This document shows, one piece after another, positions 1-7,505 of a stretch of 64,000 bases of DNA. The first letter of the stretch is position 1. Every line of letters begins with the position of its first letter. The translations under genes were made by a program, and so were the position numbers. The notes under the pieces were generated by a model. It made no database searches, was not told where the DNA came from, and saw only the letters and a program-made list of their open reading frames with translations. The stretch is taken from NCBI RefSeq assembly GCF_900110575.1, contig NZ_FOEF01000028.1, positions 41,094 through 105,093 on the forward strand, read 5' to 3'. This stretch comes from Amycolatopsis saalfeldensis (GTDB lineage: Bacteria; Actinomycetota; Actinomycetes; Mycobacteriales; Pseudonocardiaceae).

Positions 1-106
1 CTCTGTCCACGACGCGAACGGTGACGCCGCTCGCGAGCAGTCCGCACGCAAGGGTCAGTCCGGTAGGGCCGGCGCCGGCGATCAGCACCTCGGGTTCGGG
101 TTCCAT
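1..106 (-). CDS. FAD-dependent monooxygenase-like protein, N-terminal fragment (runs off the window)
   Basis: Only the first 35 residues are in the window. They start with ATG at 106 and open with an acidic leader followed by VLIAGAGPTGLTLA, a GxGxxG dinucleotide-binding Rossmann fold, and end at the usual VRVVDR strand. This is the classic start of PHBH/UbiH-type flavin monooxygenases, which use NAD(P)H and O2 to hydroxylate aromatic or polyketide substrates. An AAAGGAG ribosome site lies 7 nt upstream. The gene sits 28 nt downstream of the small membrane protein gene on the same strand, so it is probably the last visible gene of the MFS/monooxygenase operon. The catalytic part is outside the window, so the exact subfamily is unknown. 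Confidence 0.75.
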   Translation of the reverse strand, partial: MEPEPEVLIAGAGPTGLTLACGLLASGVTVRVVDR

Positions 107-134
107 CAGGACGCTCCTTTTGACCGGATCACGA

Positions 135-332
135 CTACCGCACGCACTCGGCTGCCCGTCGTCTGCGCCACCAGACGTAGCCGAGCGCTCCGACGACCAG
201 GTGGGCTGCACCGAGGACGATCAGTGCGATACCGGCACCGGGACTGATCCACAGGTGCACGGCCGCGCCCGTCAGAACGACCAGGACCGTGATCACCGCC
301 AGCGAGTGGCGTGCCCGCCCAGGTTTGCGCAC
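135..332 (-). CDS. Small two-helix membrane protein, function unknown
   Basis: A 65-residue protein starting at GTG 332, supported by a strong GGAGGG ribosome site 6 nt upstream. It has a short basic N-terminus (RKPGRARH), one hydrophobic segment around residues 10-30, a glycine/proline turn, a second hydrophobic segment around 35-56 ending in YVWW, and a basic tail (RRRRAAE). Two transmembrane helices with both ends cytoplasmic is the simplest reading. It lies between the FAD monooxygenase gene (27-nt gap) and the partial FAD gene (28-nt gap) on the same strand and is probably co-transcribed with them. I do not recognise the family. A small accessory to the exporter is possible but unproven. 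Confidence 0.6.
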   Translation of the reverse strand: MRKPGRARHSLAVITVLVVLTGAAVHLWISPGAGIALIVLGAAHLVVGALGYVWWRRRRAAECVR

Positions 333-359
333 CTGTCGCCCTCCAGAGTCGGATCGAGC

Positions 360-1532
360 TCAATGCCTGCCGTCGAGCTGGAAGTGCCGCCGCACCAGGT
401 GACGCACCGGCGGGAACGAGACCATCCGCATCACCAGGTTGCGTGCGAAGACGTGGAAACGGCTTCCCGGCGCGTGTGCCGCGGTGTTACGCCTGCCCAT
501 CTTCTGGAGACGCTCGATGTCGGGACGGAGCTTCGCCTCCCAAGTATCAAGGGCGGCGGTGATGTCATCGCCGGCGCGGTCGAGCTCCGTGGCGAGCAGG
601 TCCGCGCCGCCCACCGCCAGGGACGCGCCGTACCCGCCGAACAGGCTGACACACCACGCCGCGTCGCCGATCAGGACGACTCGCCCGTCACTCCACCGAT
701 CGGTCACCACCTGGCACACGCTGTCGAAGTAGAGCGAATCCGACGTGGTCACGAGATCCAGCAGATCCGGCACCGCCCAGCCGAGATCACCGAACCTGTC
801 GACGACCGCCCGCGGTCCCTTCGCCAGCTCGGCGTCCGGGTCGCGCGTTCCGTAGGTGAAGAACGCCGCGGTGCGATCCGGGCCCAGATTGGTGATCGCG
901 AGCGTGCGACCGGTCGAGGTGAGCGTGGTGGTCGTTCCGGATCGGGTTCCCGCGGGCATTGTCTCCAGCGGAATGGCCGCGACGATGTGGTTCAGGTCCC
1001 GACGGAACCGGTGCTCCGGTCCGAAGACAAGCTGGCGCACCTTCGAGTGCACGCCGTCAGCACCGATGAGCAGGTCCGCGTGCTCGGTCGCGCCGTCGCT
1101 GAGTCCGACGCGGACACCGGTACCGTCCTTGGTGATGGAGTCGATCGTGGTGCCGAAGCGGATCTCGACCTCCCGCCGGACCTCGTCGTACAGCACGGTC
1201 TCGATGTCACCGCGCAGCAGGGTGAGGTTGCGCTCATCGAGGATCGATTCCAGGGTCGACCTCGCCACCGAAAAGTGCCGGCGTCCGTCGGGCTTGACGT
1301 AGTCAAGGCGCGGGACTCCGGTGTGCCGTTGGCGAAGGCCCGGCAACACACCCATCCGCTCCGCTGCTTCGTAGCCGAGCCCGAAGAAGTTGAGCACGTA
1401 ACCCGCCCCGCGCGGGTGCGGCGCCCGCTCCAGCACGAGCGGTTCCCAGCCGATCTGCCGCAGTCGCAGTGCCGTGGCCAGGCCCGCTATTCCCGCACCG
1501 ACGATCACGGCCCGCTTGGGCACGCTGGTCAT
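360..1532 (-). CDS. FAD-dependent monooxygenase (PHBH/TetX-like)
   Basis: A 390-residue flavin monooxygenase. It has the N-terminal FAD Rossmann motif VIVGAGIAGLATALRL (residues about 9-24) with an acidic strand end (LVLER), the central DG motif LIGADGVHSKVR that contacts FAD and NAD(P)H, and the GD motif VVLIGDAAWCVS that binds the FAD ribityl chain. These three in this order define the single-component aromatic hydroxylase family, which includes polyketide tailoring hydroxylases and the tetracycline-inactivating TetX type. The start is ATG 1532, 17 nt after the exporter stop, with a GAAGGGA-like site upstream. Being operonic with an MFS pump under a TetR regulator fits either tailoring or detoxification. 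The substrate cannot be read from sequence. Confidence 0.88.
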   Translation of the reverse strand: MTSVPKRAVIVGAGIAGLATALRLRQIGWEPLVLERAPHPRGAGYVLNFFGLGYEAAERMGVLPGLRQRHTGVPRLDYVKPDGRRHFSVARSTLESILDERNLTLLRGDIETVLYDEVRREVEIRFGTTIDSITKDGTGVRVGLSDGATEHADLLIGADGVHSKVRQLVFGPEHRFRRDLNHIVAAIPLETMPAGTRSGTTTTLTSTGRTLAITNLGPDRTAAFFTYGTRDPDAELAKGPRAVVDRFGDLGWAVPDLLDLVTTSDSLYFDSVCQVVTDRWSDGRVVLIGDAAWCVSLFGGYGASLAVGGADLLATELDRAGDDITAALDTWEAKLRPDIERLQKMGRRNTAAHAPGSRFHVFARNLVMRMVSFPPVRHLVRRHFQLDGRH

Positions 1533-1549
1533 GTGGTCCCGGTATCCCT

Positions 1550-3034
1550 TCAGCTGTCCAACTCGGCCTTCTGGAGCGCGATCACGTCGACCTTCCCGCC
1601 ACGCCCGTCCTCGCGGAACAGGAAGAGCGCCACGATCGCGGTGACCACCATCAGTGCCGCAGCCGCGATGAAGGCAAAGACGAAGCCGTCCACCAGCGCC
1701 TCGGACCCGGCTCGACCGGCTGTCTTCGACGTGGCCACAGTGGACAGCGCCGCGAGACCGAGCGCACCACCGACCTGAAGGCTGACGTTGAGCATGGCCG
1801 ACGCGATACCGGTGTGCGCCTGGGGAACACCGGTCAGCGCCGCGACTGTGGAGGGCACCACCATGATCGCGAAGCCCAGCGCCACCACCACCGACGGCGC
1901 GATGACACTCCACATCAGCGATCCATCGGGAGTGATTTGGGTGAACCACAGCAGTCCGGCAGCGGCGACAAGTGCCCCGCCGAACAAGACGAATCTGATG
2001 CCGATGCGCTGCACCAGCATCGGACCGACGCCCGAGGCGACCACGAGGATCAGTGTGAGTGGCAGGTAGGCCAAGCCGGTCTTGAGCGCGGAGTAGCCCA
2101 GCACCTGCTGCTGGTAAAGCGTGGCGAAGTAGAACAGCGCGAACATAGCGGCACCGCGCAGGGCGGTGACGATGTTCGCCCCGGCCAGCGACCGCTCCCG
2201 AAACAGCGAGAACGTGACGAGCGGCTCGCGCGCAATCCGCGTTTCGTGAACGACGAAGTAGCTGAGCAGCAGGACAGCGGCGATCAGGACGACGACTGTC
2301 CTGGCGCTGCCCCAGCCGCCCGTGCTCGCGCTGAGCACGCCATAGGCGAGAAGTCCCACGCCGGCCGTGGAGGTTACTGCGCCGACGAAGTCGAAGCGCT
2401 GGTGCCGGCGGGCAGGTCGGTCTGGGCGCAGGTTGCGCAACGCCGCGACGAACAGGACCGCCGCGATGGGCACGTTGATCAGGAAGATCCAACGCCAGCC
2501 GGGGCCGTTCACCAGCAGCCCGCCCAGGACCAGACCGAGCGCACTGCTGAGGCCATAGGCCGCCCCCCACAGGACGAAGGCCCGGTCCCGCCCCTTGCCC
2601 ACCGGGAAGTGCGACGCGATCAAAGCGAGGGTCATCGGAGCGATGAGCGCGGCCGCCAAACCCTGCACCGCGCGTGCGCCGACGAGCAGGCCCGCGTCCC
2701 GGGTCAGCCCGGCGACCAGCGAGGTCACCACGAACAGCGCCAACCCGCCCAGGAAAACCTTGCGGCGCCCCAACAGATCGCCGGCACGTCCGCCGAGCAG
2801 CAGGAACCCGCCGAAGGTCACCATGTAGGCGTTGACGATCCAGGACAGCGTGTCCGGAGAGAACCCCAGCTGGTGCCCGATCGACGGCAGAGCGACATTG
2901 ACCACCGTGACGTCGATGCCGTCGAGAACCTGGGCCGCGCACAGGACGGCGAGGACGACGGTGTGCTTGGCCGTCCAGACGAACGGTTCGACCTCAGCGG
3001 ATGGCTCGTGCTCGCGGTTGTCAGCCCTCGACAT
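1550..3034 (-). CDS. MFS drug exporter, DHA2/EmrB-QacA family (14 TM)
   Basis: A 494-residue proton-driven multidrug exporter. The protein is hydrophobic along its length with about 14 predicted membrane spans. It carries motif A (GGRAGDLLGRRKVFL) between helices 2 and 3 and an antiporter motif C-like stretch (SALGLVLGG) in helix 5, both typical of the DHA2 group. The start is ATG 3034 with an AGAGGAGAGG ribosome site. It is divergent from the TetR gene at 3175, and the 140-nt gap holds a strong inverted repeat, so TetR repression relieved by a ligand is the natural model. It lies next to a large antibiotic-type cluster, so export of the cluster product and self-resistance is a reasonable inference, though a general drug pump cannot be ruled out. 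Confidence 0.9.
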   Translation of the reverse strand: MSRADNREHEPSAEVEPFVWTAKHTVVLAVLCAAQVLDGIDVTVVNVALPSIGHQLGFSPDTLSWIVNAYMVTFGGFLLLGGRAGDLLGRRKVFLGGLALFVVTSLVAGLTRDAGLLVGARAVQGLAAALIAPMTLALIASHFPVGKGRDRAFVLWGAAYGLSSALGLVLGGLLVNGPGWRWIFLINVPIAAVLFVAALRNLRPDRPARRHQRFDFVGAVTSTAGVGLLAYGVLSASTGGWGSARTVVVLIAAVLLLSYFVVHETRIAREPLVTFSLFRERSLAGANIVTALRGAAMFALFYFATLYQQQVLGYSALKTGLAYLPLTLILVVASGVGPMLVQRIGIRFVLFGGALVAAAGLLWFTQITPDGSLMWSVIAPSVVVALGFAIMVVPSTVAALTGVPQAHTGIASAMLNVSLQVGGALGLAALSTVATSKTAGRAGSEALVDGFVFAFIAAAALMVVTAIVALFLFREDGRGGKVDVIALQKAELDS

Positions 3035-3070
3035 CCTGGCTTGCCTCTCCTCTTAGCTTCATCACACAAG

Positions 3071-3110
3071 TATGAACACTGCGCTCATAGTGTATGAGTG
3101 CGTGTTCATA
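3071..3110. promoter_or_regulatory. Nested inverted repeat, probable TetR operator between MFS and TetR genes
   Basis: Two nearly concentric dyads lie in the divergent gap. The outer arms are TATGAACAC (3071..3079) and GTGTTCATA (3102..3110), a perfect 9-bp inverted repeat. The inner arms are CTCATA (3084..3089) and TATGAG (3093..3098), separated by GTG. TetR regulators usually bind such dyads next to their own gene. The site is 37-76 nt upstream of the exporter start, well placed to block its promoter. Confidence 0.65.
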
Positions 3111-3139
3111 CCTGGCAAGTCCAGGACATACCGCGAGGT

Positions 3140-3174
3140 CGCAGGCCGACTCGGGAACGTCTAGATTGGTTCCC
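3140..3174 (+). promoter_or_regulatory. Probable promoter of the TetR gene giving a leaderless transcript
   Basis: A TAGATT hexamer at 3162..3167 matches an actinobacterial -10 element and lies 7 nt before the chosen ATG (3175). No purine-rich ribosome site precedes that ATG. This spacing would put the transcription start at or next to the A of the ATG, so the message is probably leaderless. No convincing -35 is visible. Confidence 0.4.
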
Positions 3175-3831
3175 ATGTCACCCCGTGGAGTCGCGATCAC
3201 CGATCTCCGGCACCACCTCTTCCGGGCCGCCGAGCGCGTGCTGGCCCGGGAGGGGCCGGGCGGCCTCACCGGCCGAGCCATCACCCGGGAAGCAGGGTGC
3301 GCGACGGGGTTGCTTTACAACCATTTCGGCAGTCTCGACGACTTCCTCACCGAATTCGCCGTCGAACGGGCACGACTGGCGGCACGGGGAGCCGAGGAAC
3401 TGCCCGCTCGGGCCGGCACCGGCACGGTCGCCGGCAACCTCACCGAGGCGGCCTTGGCACTGCCGGTGTCGGACCTGCCCGCGCTCGCCGCCCTCATGGC
3501 GTCGAGGCCGGCTCTGGCGCCCCGGGTACGCGAGGCGCTCGAAGCCGGCGCACCGGGGCTCGACGAGATAGAGAAGGCGTTCGGCAGGTACCTCGACGTA
3601 GAGAAGGCCCTGGGGCGGATCGCGGCGGACCTGGACACCGAGGCGTTCGCACTCGCCCTCGTCGGCACGGTCCACCACCTTTTGCACCGGTACTCGCCCG
3701 GCGGTCTGGCCCCCGCAGGGAAGGTGCGTCGGGTGGTGGCGGCGCTGGCCGCGAGGATGGCGCCTACGGACGGGGACCGGACGGTTCCAGGCGCAACTCC
3801 AGAGGCAGTTCCGCCCGGCCCGCCACGTTGA
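3175..3831 (+). CDS. TetR-family transcriptional regulator
   Basis: A 218-residue TetR-type repressor. The N-terminal DNA-binding domain spans roughly residues 5-60: a helix containing LFRAAERVLAREG, then the helix-turn-helix with TGRAITREAGCATGLLYNHF, which is the family signature. The C-terminal all-helical region would bind the ligand. I chose ATG 3175 rather than the in-frame ATG at 3094 because 3175 gives the normal N-terminal length and 3094 falls inside the operator dyad. The gene is divergent from the MFS exporter and probably controls that operon and itself. Its last 68 nt overlap the 3' end of the LAL regulator gene on the other strand, an unusual tail-to-tail arrangement. Confidence 0.9.
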   Translation: MSPRGVAITDLRHHLFRAAERVLAREGPGGLTGRAITREAGCATGLLYNHFGSLDDFLTEFAVERARLAARGAEELPARAGTGTVAGNLTEAALALPVSDLPALAALMASRPALAPRVREALEAGAPGLDEIEKAFGRYLDVEKALGRIAADLDTEAFALALVGTVHHLLHRYSPGGLAPAGKVRRVVAALAARMAPTDGDRTVPGATPEAVPPGPPR

Positions 3832-6553
3832 GTTTCCGGTATGCCTTGGTCAGGTGCTGTTCCACGGTGCTGATCGTCACGTGAAGCCGGTTGGCGATCT
3901 GCTGATTGGTCAATCCTTTGGAGGCCAGAGCCGCCACCTTGCGCTCCGCCGCGCTGAGGTCTCCGGGAACACGGGGTCCAGGTAACTCGTGCGGCGCGAG
4001 GTGACCCGCTTCCGGCGGCAGCGCGCGCAGCAGGTTCACCGCGCCGCACTCCTTGGCGAGTTCACGCGCACTGCGCGCGGCTTTCGACGCGAGCCGGTGG
4101 TCGTGACGGGCGTAGTGGGCCTGACTGAGGTCCGCGTATGCCAGGGCCGCCTCGAGCCGGTCGCCACTGTCCTGGAGCACGTCGATAGCCTCCCGAAGCA
4201 CTGCCGGCCGGTCCACGACGTCCTCTGTCAACGCACGTACGCGCAGAGAGATCCCCCTCGCCCGCGAGTTGCCGGGTGCCAGCCGGACCACCTGTTCATC
4301 GACGAGTCGCCTTGCCTGGTCCGACTGCCCCAAACCGAGGTAGGCCATCGCGGAGTCGCTGCGCCACGGCACGAGCGCGGGCGCGTCCACATTCCATGAG
4401 GTCATGAGCTCACCGCAGGCCGTGAAGTCGCCCAGGGCAGCGTGGAAGTGGTTGTTCGCCAGCAGGTGCCTGCCGCGGGCATGCAGGTAGTGCAGGGCGA
4501 ACGGCGTCTTGAACATGACGTCCGGCACCGGCATGCTCAGGTACGAGTTCGCCGCCGCGAGATCGCCGGTAGCGGTGGCTGCCAGCAAGGCGCCGGCCAA
4601 CGGCAGTCCGACCCCGACACCCCAGCTCGCCGCGGGGATGACCGTCAGCGCACGGTGCGCCTGAGCGCTCGCCGCTTCCAGCCGTCCCTGCCGGAAGTTG
4701 ATGACCGACCCGAGCGCCGCCAGCAGACCGTGCCACGTCGTCATCCGGCGGACCGCGGCCTCCTCGAGGAAGCTGTCGCACCATGACCTCGCACAACTCA
4801 ATCGGTCGCTGTAGATCATCGCCACCAGTGCCGAGGTGATCGACACCGGGGTCATGTCGTCCATCCGCGAACTGTGCAGGATCTGCTCGGCCTGGATGAG
4901 GACCTTCTCCGCGTGGGCGCTGTCGTGCATATGGGCCACCAGCGACGCGCTCTTCAGCGGTTGCGGGGCCGAGAGCAGCGGAGCGCCCTGGTGCGCCTCG
5001 TCCGCGACCGCGGGGTGCGCGGCACCTGGGTACAGGTGGCCGACCCAGAACCGGAGTGTCCGGATGTCGACCGCGTCCGGGGGACCCGCGTCCTCGCCGG
5101 ACTGGGCCCGTTGCACGTCTTCGAGCATGTCGAGCGCATCGGTGATGCGACCGTGCCAGAGCAGGTAGGCGAACAGCTTGACAATGCCCTGCCCGCCGAG
5201 CTGGTGCGCTTTGAAGGCGACGCGAAGGGCCGGGATGTGCCTCACTACCGAAGCCGGATCGAGTTGCCACTCAACCCACGCCAGGGCGGACCTGGTCGCG
5301 ACGTCCAGTCGCCCACCGGCGGTGGACCGGTTGGCCAGTCTGAGGAAGCCGATGGCCGAACGCGGTTCCCCAGCGGAAAGCACCTGTCCCGCGGCCTCGT
5401 GCAGGACTCGGACCATCGAGGCGCTCGGCACGACGTCCGCGGCGAGCAACTGCTCGGCGACGGCGAAGACCGGGGCGCCGTACTCGTGCAACGTGGTCGC
5501 GGCACGGGCGTGCAGCGACGTTCGCTGTTCGGCCGGGATCCCGTACAGCACCACCTCTCGCATCGCCTCGTGGCGGAAACACCATCCGTTGAGCAGACCG
5601 GCATCCCGCAACGCGGTCAGTGCGTCCGCGACGAGCACATCGGAGAGGCCCAGCACCTTGCCCAGCACCATCGTCGACGCCTGGTCGCCGACGATCGCCA
5701 GACCGCGGGCGACCAATTGGACCGAGGCCTCGGACCGCACCACGCAGTTCTCGATCGCCCTCCGGAACGCGTCACCCACGGGGAGGGTCCCCTCCGACGC
5801 GGTACCAGCCGCCGCACAGTCCTCGGCGAGAGCCCATACCAGAAGCGGGTTGCCGCCAGTGACCGAGTGGCACACCGAAACCAGCGCATCGCCGGTGTCC
5901 TGGCCGAGTTCGTCGGCCAGGAAGCGCGCGATCCCCCGTTCGGACAGCGGCGCCAGCTCGATGAGCCGGGAGCGCAACTCGTGCAGCAACTCTTCACGAA
6001 GAACCGGTTTCGCCTGCCGAGCGGACGCGCGTTCACCGAGCAGCACGAGGATCCGCGCCGACCTCAACCGCCGGAGGAGGTACAGCAGGCACTGTTGCGA
6101 CGCCGGATCGAGGTTGTGCGCGTCGTCGATGATCAGCACGACGGGTCGATCGATCGCCAAGTCACGCAGCACTTCCCACATCCGGGTGTGCCAACGACCG
6201 CGTGCCACCGCAGCCTCGCCGCCGGCGACCCGGGACTGATCGGAATGCCAGATCGTGTTGAGTCCCTCGTCGAGCAGTTCGGCAACGCGCTCGGCGAATT
6301 CAGCGGGCAGGCTGGTATCCCTGAGCAACTGGTCTATCGCACCCAGCGGATCCGCGTGTTCGACCCGGGACGCCGCAGCATGTAGGATATGCGCACCCGC
6401 AGAACGCGTACGCAGCTCGACCGCTTCCAGAAACACGGTCTTACCACTGCCCATAGGCCCACTGATCAAGGCGACATTGCTGCGACCGGAGGAACAATTC
6501 CGGAATAGTTGATCAATGACGGCCAGCTCTTCATCGCGTTCGACCAGGCCCAC
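3764..6553 (-). CDS. LuxR-family transcriptional activator, LAL type (ATPase + HTH)
   Basis: A 929-residue large ATP-binding LuxR regulator, the class of pathway-specific activators found in many macrolide and polyene clusters. It has a Walker A motif GPMGSGKT at residues 32-39 and a Walker B motif VVLIIDDAHNLD near 136-147. A long helical, TPR-like middle follows, then a C-terminal LuxR helix-turn-helix at about 865-920 with the signature LTNQQIANRLHVTISTVEQHL. Length is normal for the family (about 900-1000). The start is GTG 6553, preceded by GGGGGGAA. It is on the same strand as the biosynthetic genes but separated from the thioesterase gene by 154 nt, so it probably has its own promoter. 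I saw no TTA codon in it. Confidence 0.92.
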   Translation of the reverse strand: MGLVERDEELAVIDQLFRNCSSGRSNVALISGPMGSGKTVFLEAVELRTRSAGAHILHAAASRVEHADPLGAIDQLLRDTSLPAEFAERVAELLDEGLNTIWHSDQSRVAGGEAAVARGRWHTRMWEVLRDLAIDRPVVLIIDDAHNLDPASQQCLLYLLRRLRSARILVLLGERASARQAKPVLREELLHELRSRLIELAPLSERGIARFLADELGQDTGDALVSVCHSVTGGNPLLVWALAEDCAAAGTASEGTLPVGDAFRRAIENCVVRSEASVQLVARGLAIVGDQASTMVLGKVLGLSDVLVADALTALRDAGLLNGWCFRHEAMREVVLYGIPAEQRTSLHARAATTLHEYGAPVFAVAEQLLAADVVPSASMVRVLHEAAGQVLSAGEPRSAIGFLRLANRSTAGGRLDVATRSALAWVEWQLDPASVVRHIPALRVAFKAHQLGGQGIVKLFAYLLWHGRITDALDMLEDVQRAQSGEDAGPPDAVDIRTLRFWVGHLYPGAAHPAVADEAHQGAPLLSAPQPLKSASLVAHMHDSAHAEKVLIQAEQILHSSRMDDMTPVSITSALVAMIYSDRLSCARSWCDSFLEEAAVRRMTTWHGLLAALGSVINFRQGRLEAASAQAHRALTVIPAASWGVGVGLPLAGALLAATATGDLAAANSYLSMPVPDVMFKTPFALHYLHARGRHLLANNHFHAALGDFTACGELMTSWNVDAPALVPWRSDSAMAYLGLGQSDQARRLVDEQVVRLAPGNSRARGISLRVRALTEDVVDRPAVLREAIDVLQDSGDRLEAALAYADLSQAHYARHDHRLASKAARSARELAKECGAVNLLRALPPEAGHLAPHELPGPRVPGDLSAAERKVAALASKGLTNQQIANRLHVTISTVEQHLTKAYRKLNVAGRAELPLELRLEPSGPRP

Positions 6554-6707
6554 ACTTCCCCCCGTGTCACCGACCCCCGACCCCTACAGGATCCACCCCC
6601 ATCGAGGCCGAGCATACCCCTAAAGTGTGTTACTGGCCAACAGGTGTGGTTCGACGGTGTCCACGACCCAACCTGGCCGAAGCACTACCGATCCCCTTAG
6701 ACGATGA
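6554..6707 (-). promoter_or_regulatory. Upstream region of the LAL regulator gene with a CTTTAGGGG motif
   Basis: A 154-nt gap between the thioesterase stop and the LAL start. On the minus strand, 6628..6613 reads ACACTTTAGGGGTATG, about 60 nt before the GTG. The core resembles two sites upstream of PKS1 (60331..60343 and 60377..60389). It could be a LAL autoregulatory site or part of a shared promoter architecture. No clear hairpin terminator for the biosynthetic operon is visible here. Confidence 0.35.
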
Positions 6708-7505
6708 TCACCGCCCTCCCGACGCCGCCCGGATGTCCGCAGCGACAACGGGCAATACGTCACCGATCGATTCAGCTACGAAGAAATGCCCGCCCGGAAT
6801 CATTCTCACGACCGCCCCAGCCGTGGTGTGCCGTTTCCATCCGTCAAGTTCTTCAAAGCTCGTAGAATGGTCTCCTATACCACCGAGAATGGTGATCGGG
6901 CAATCCAGGGGCGGTTCCTCACGGCAAGTGTAGGTTTCCACCATCGTATAGTCGGCGCGCAAAGTCGGCAGGATCGAGGACAACGCCGACGGGTTGTTCA
7001 GGAGTTCGACCGGGGTTCCGCTCAGCTCCTTGAGCTTGGCGACGAACTCGGACGCCGGCGCTCCGGGAGCGAGACCCTCGCGCGGGGGCACGTGGGGAGC
7101 GGGGTTGCCGGACACCACCAGGCACGTCGGCTCGGCCTGGCACAGCCGTCGCGCGGCCCGGCACGCCTCGAACGCGACCAACGCGCCCAGGCTGTGCCCG
7201 AACCACGCGTACGGGCGGTCGATCCACGGCCTGATCGCCGCCATCAGTGCGGGAACGAGATCGTCGACACTGGTGAAAGGGATTTCCCCGCGCCTCGTCT
7301 CCCGGCCAGGCAGCCGGATCGCGATCACCTCGATCTCGGGCGCCAGATACTGTGCCCACTGCCGGAACACGGTCGCGCCCCCACCGGCGTGGGGCAGGCA
7401 GAACAACCGCAACCGGGCACCTGGCACGCGCCGCCACCGCACGCACCAGGAATCCGACCCCTCGCTGGGCGCGGTGTTCAAGCTTTGCCGGACTCGGCCA
7501 TCCAT
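6708..7505 (-). CDS. Type II thioesterase (editing hydrolase)
   Basis: A 265-residue alpha/beta hydrolase of the discrete TEII family. TEIIs remove aberrant acyl groups from PKS and NRPS carrier proteins. Visible signatures are the N-terminal RLFCLPHAGGGA strand-loop, the nucleophile elbow GHSLG (Ser105) and the catalytic histidine in PGGHFFVAE (His240). Length fits the family (about 250). I chose ATG 7505, which overlaps the oxidoreductase gene by 28 nt and has GGAAAGGG 7 nt upstream; longer open frame upstream lies antisense-like within the oxidoreductase gene and has no such support. It is the last gene of the biosynthetic operon and acts in trans on the synthases. Confidence 0.9.
   Translation of the reverse strand: MDGRVRQSLNTAPSEGSDSWCVRWRRVPGARLRLFCLPHAGGGATVFRQWAQYLAPEIEVIAIRLPGRETRRGEIPFTSVDDLVPALMAAIRPWIDRPYAWFGHSLGALVAFEACRAARRLCQAEPTCLVVSGNPAPHVPPREGLAPGAPASEFVAKLKELSGTPVELLNNPSALSSILPTLRADYTMVETYTCREEPPLDCPITILGGIGDHSTSFEELDGWKRHTTAGAVVRMIPGGHFFVAESIGDVLPVVAADIRAASGGR

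Noticed and set aside
21..1778. 585-codon + strand frame opposite the FAD monooxygenase
   Set aside because: It has no protein-like motifs and is antisense to a gene with all three flavin hydroxylase motifs.
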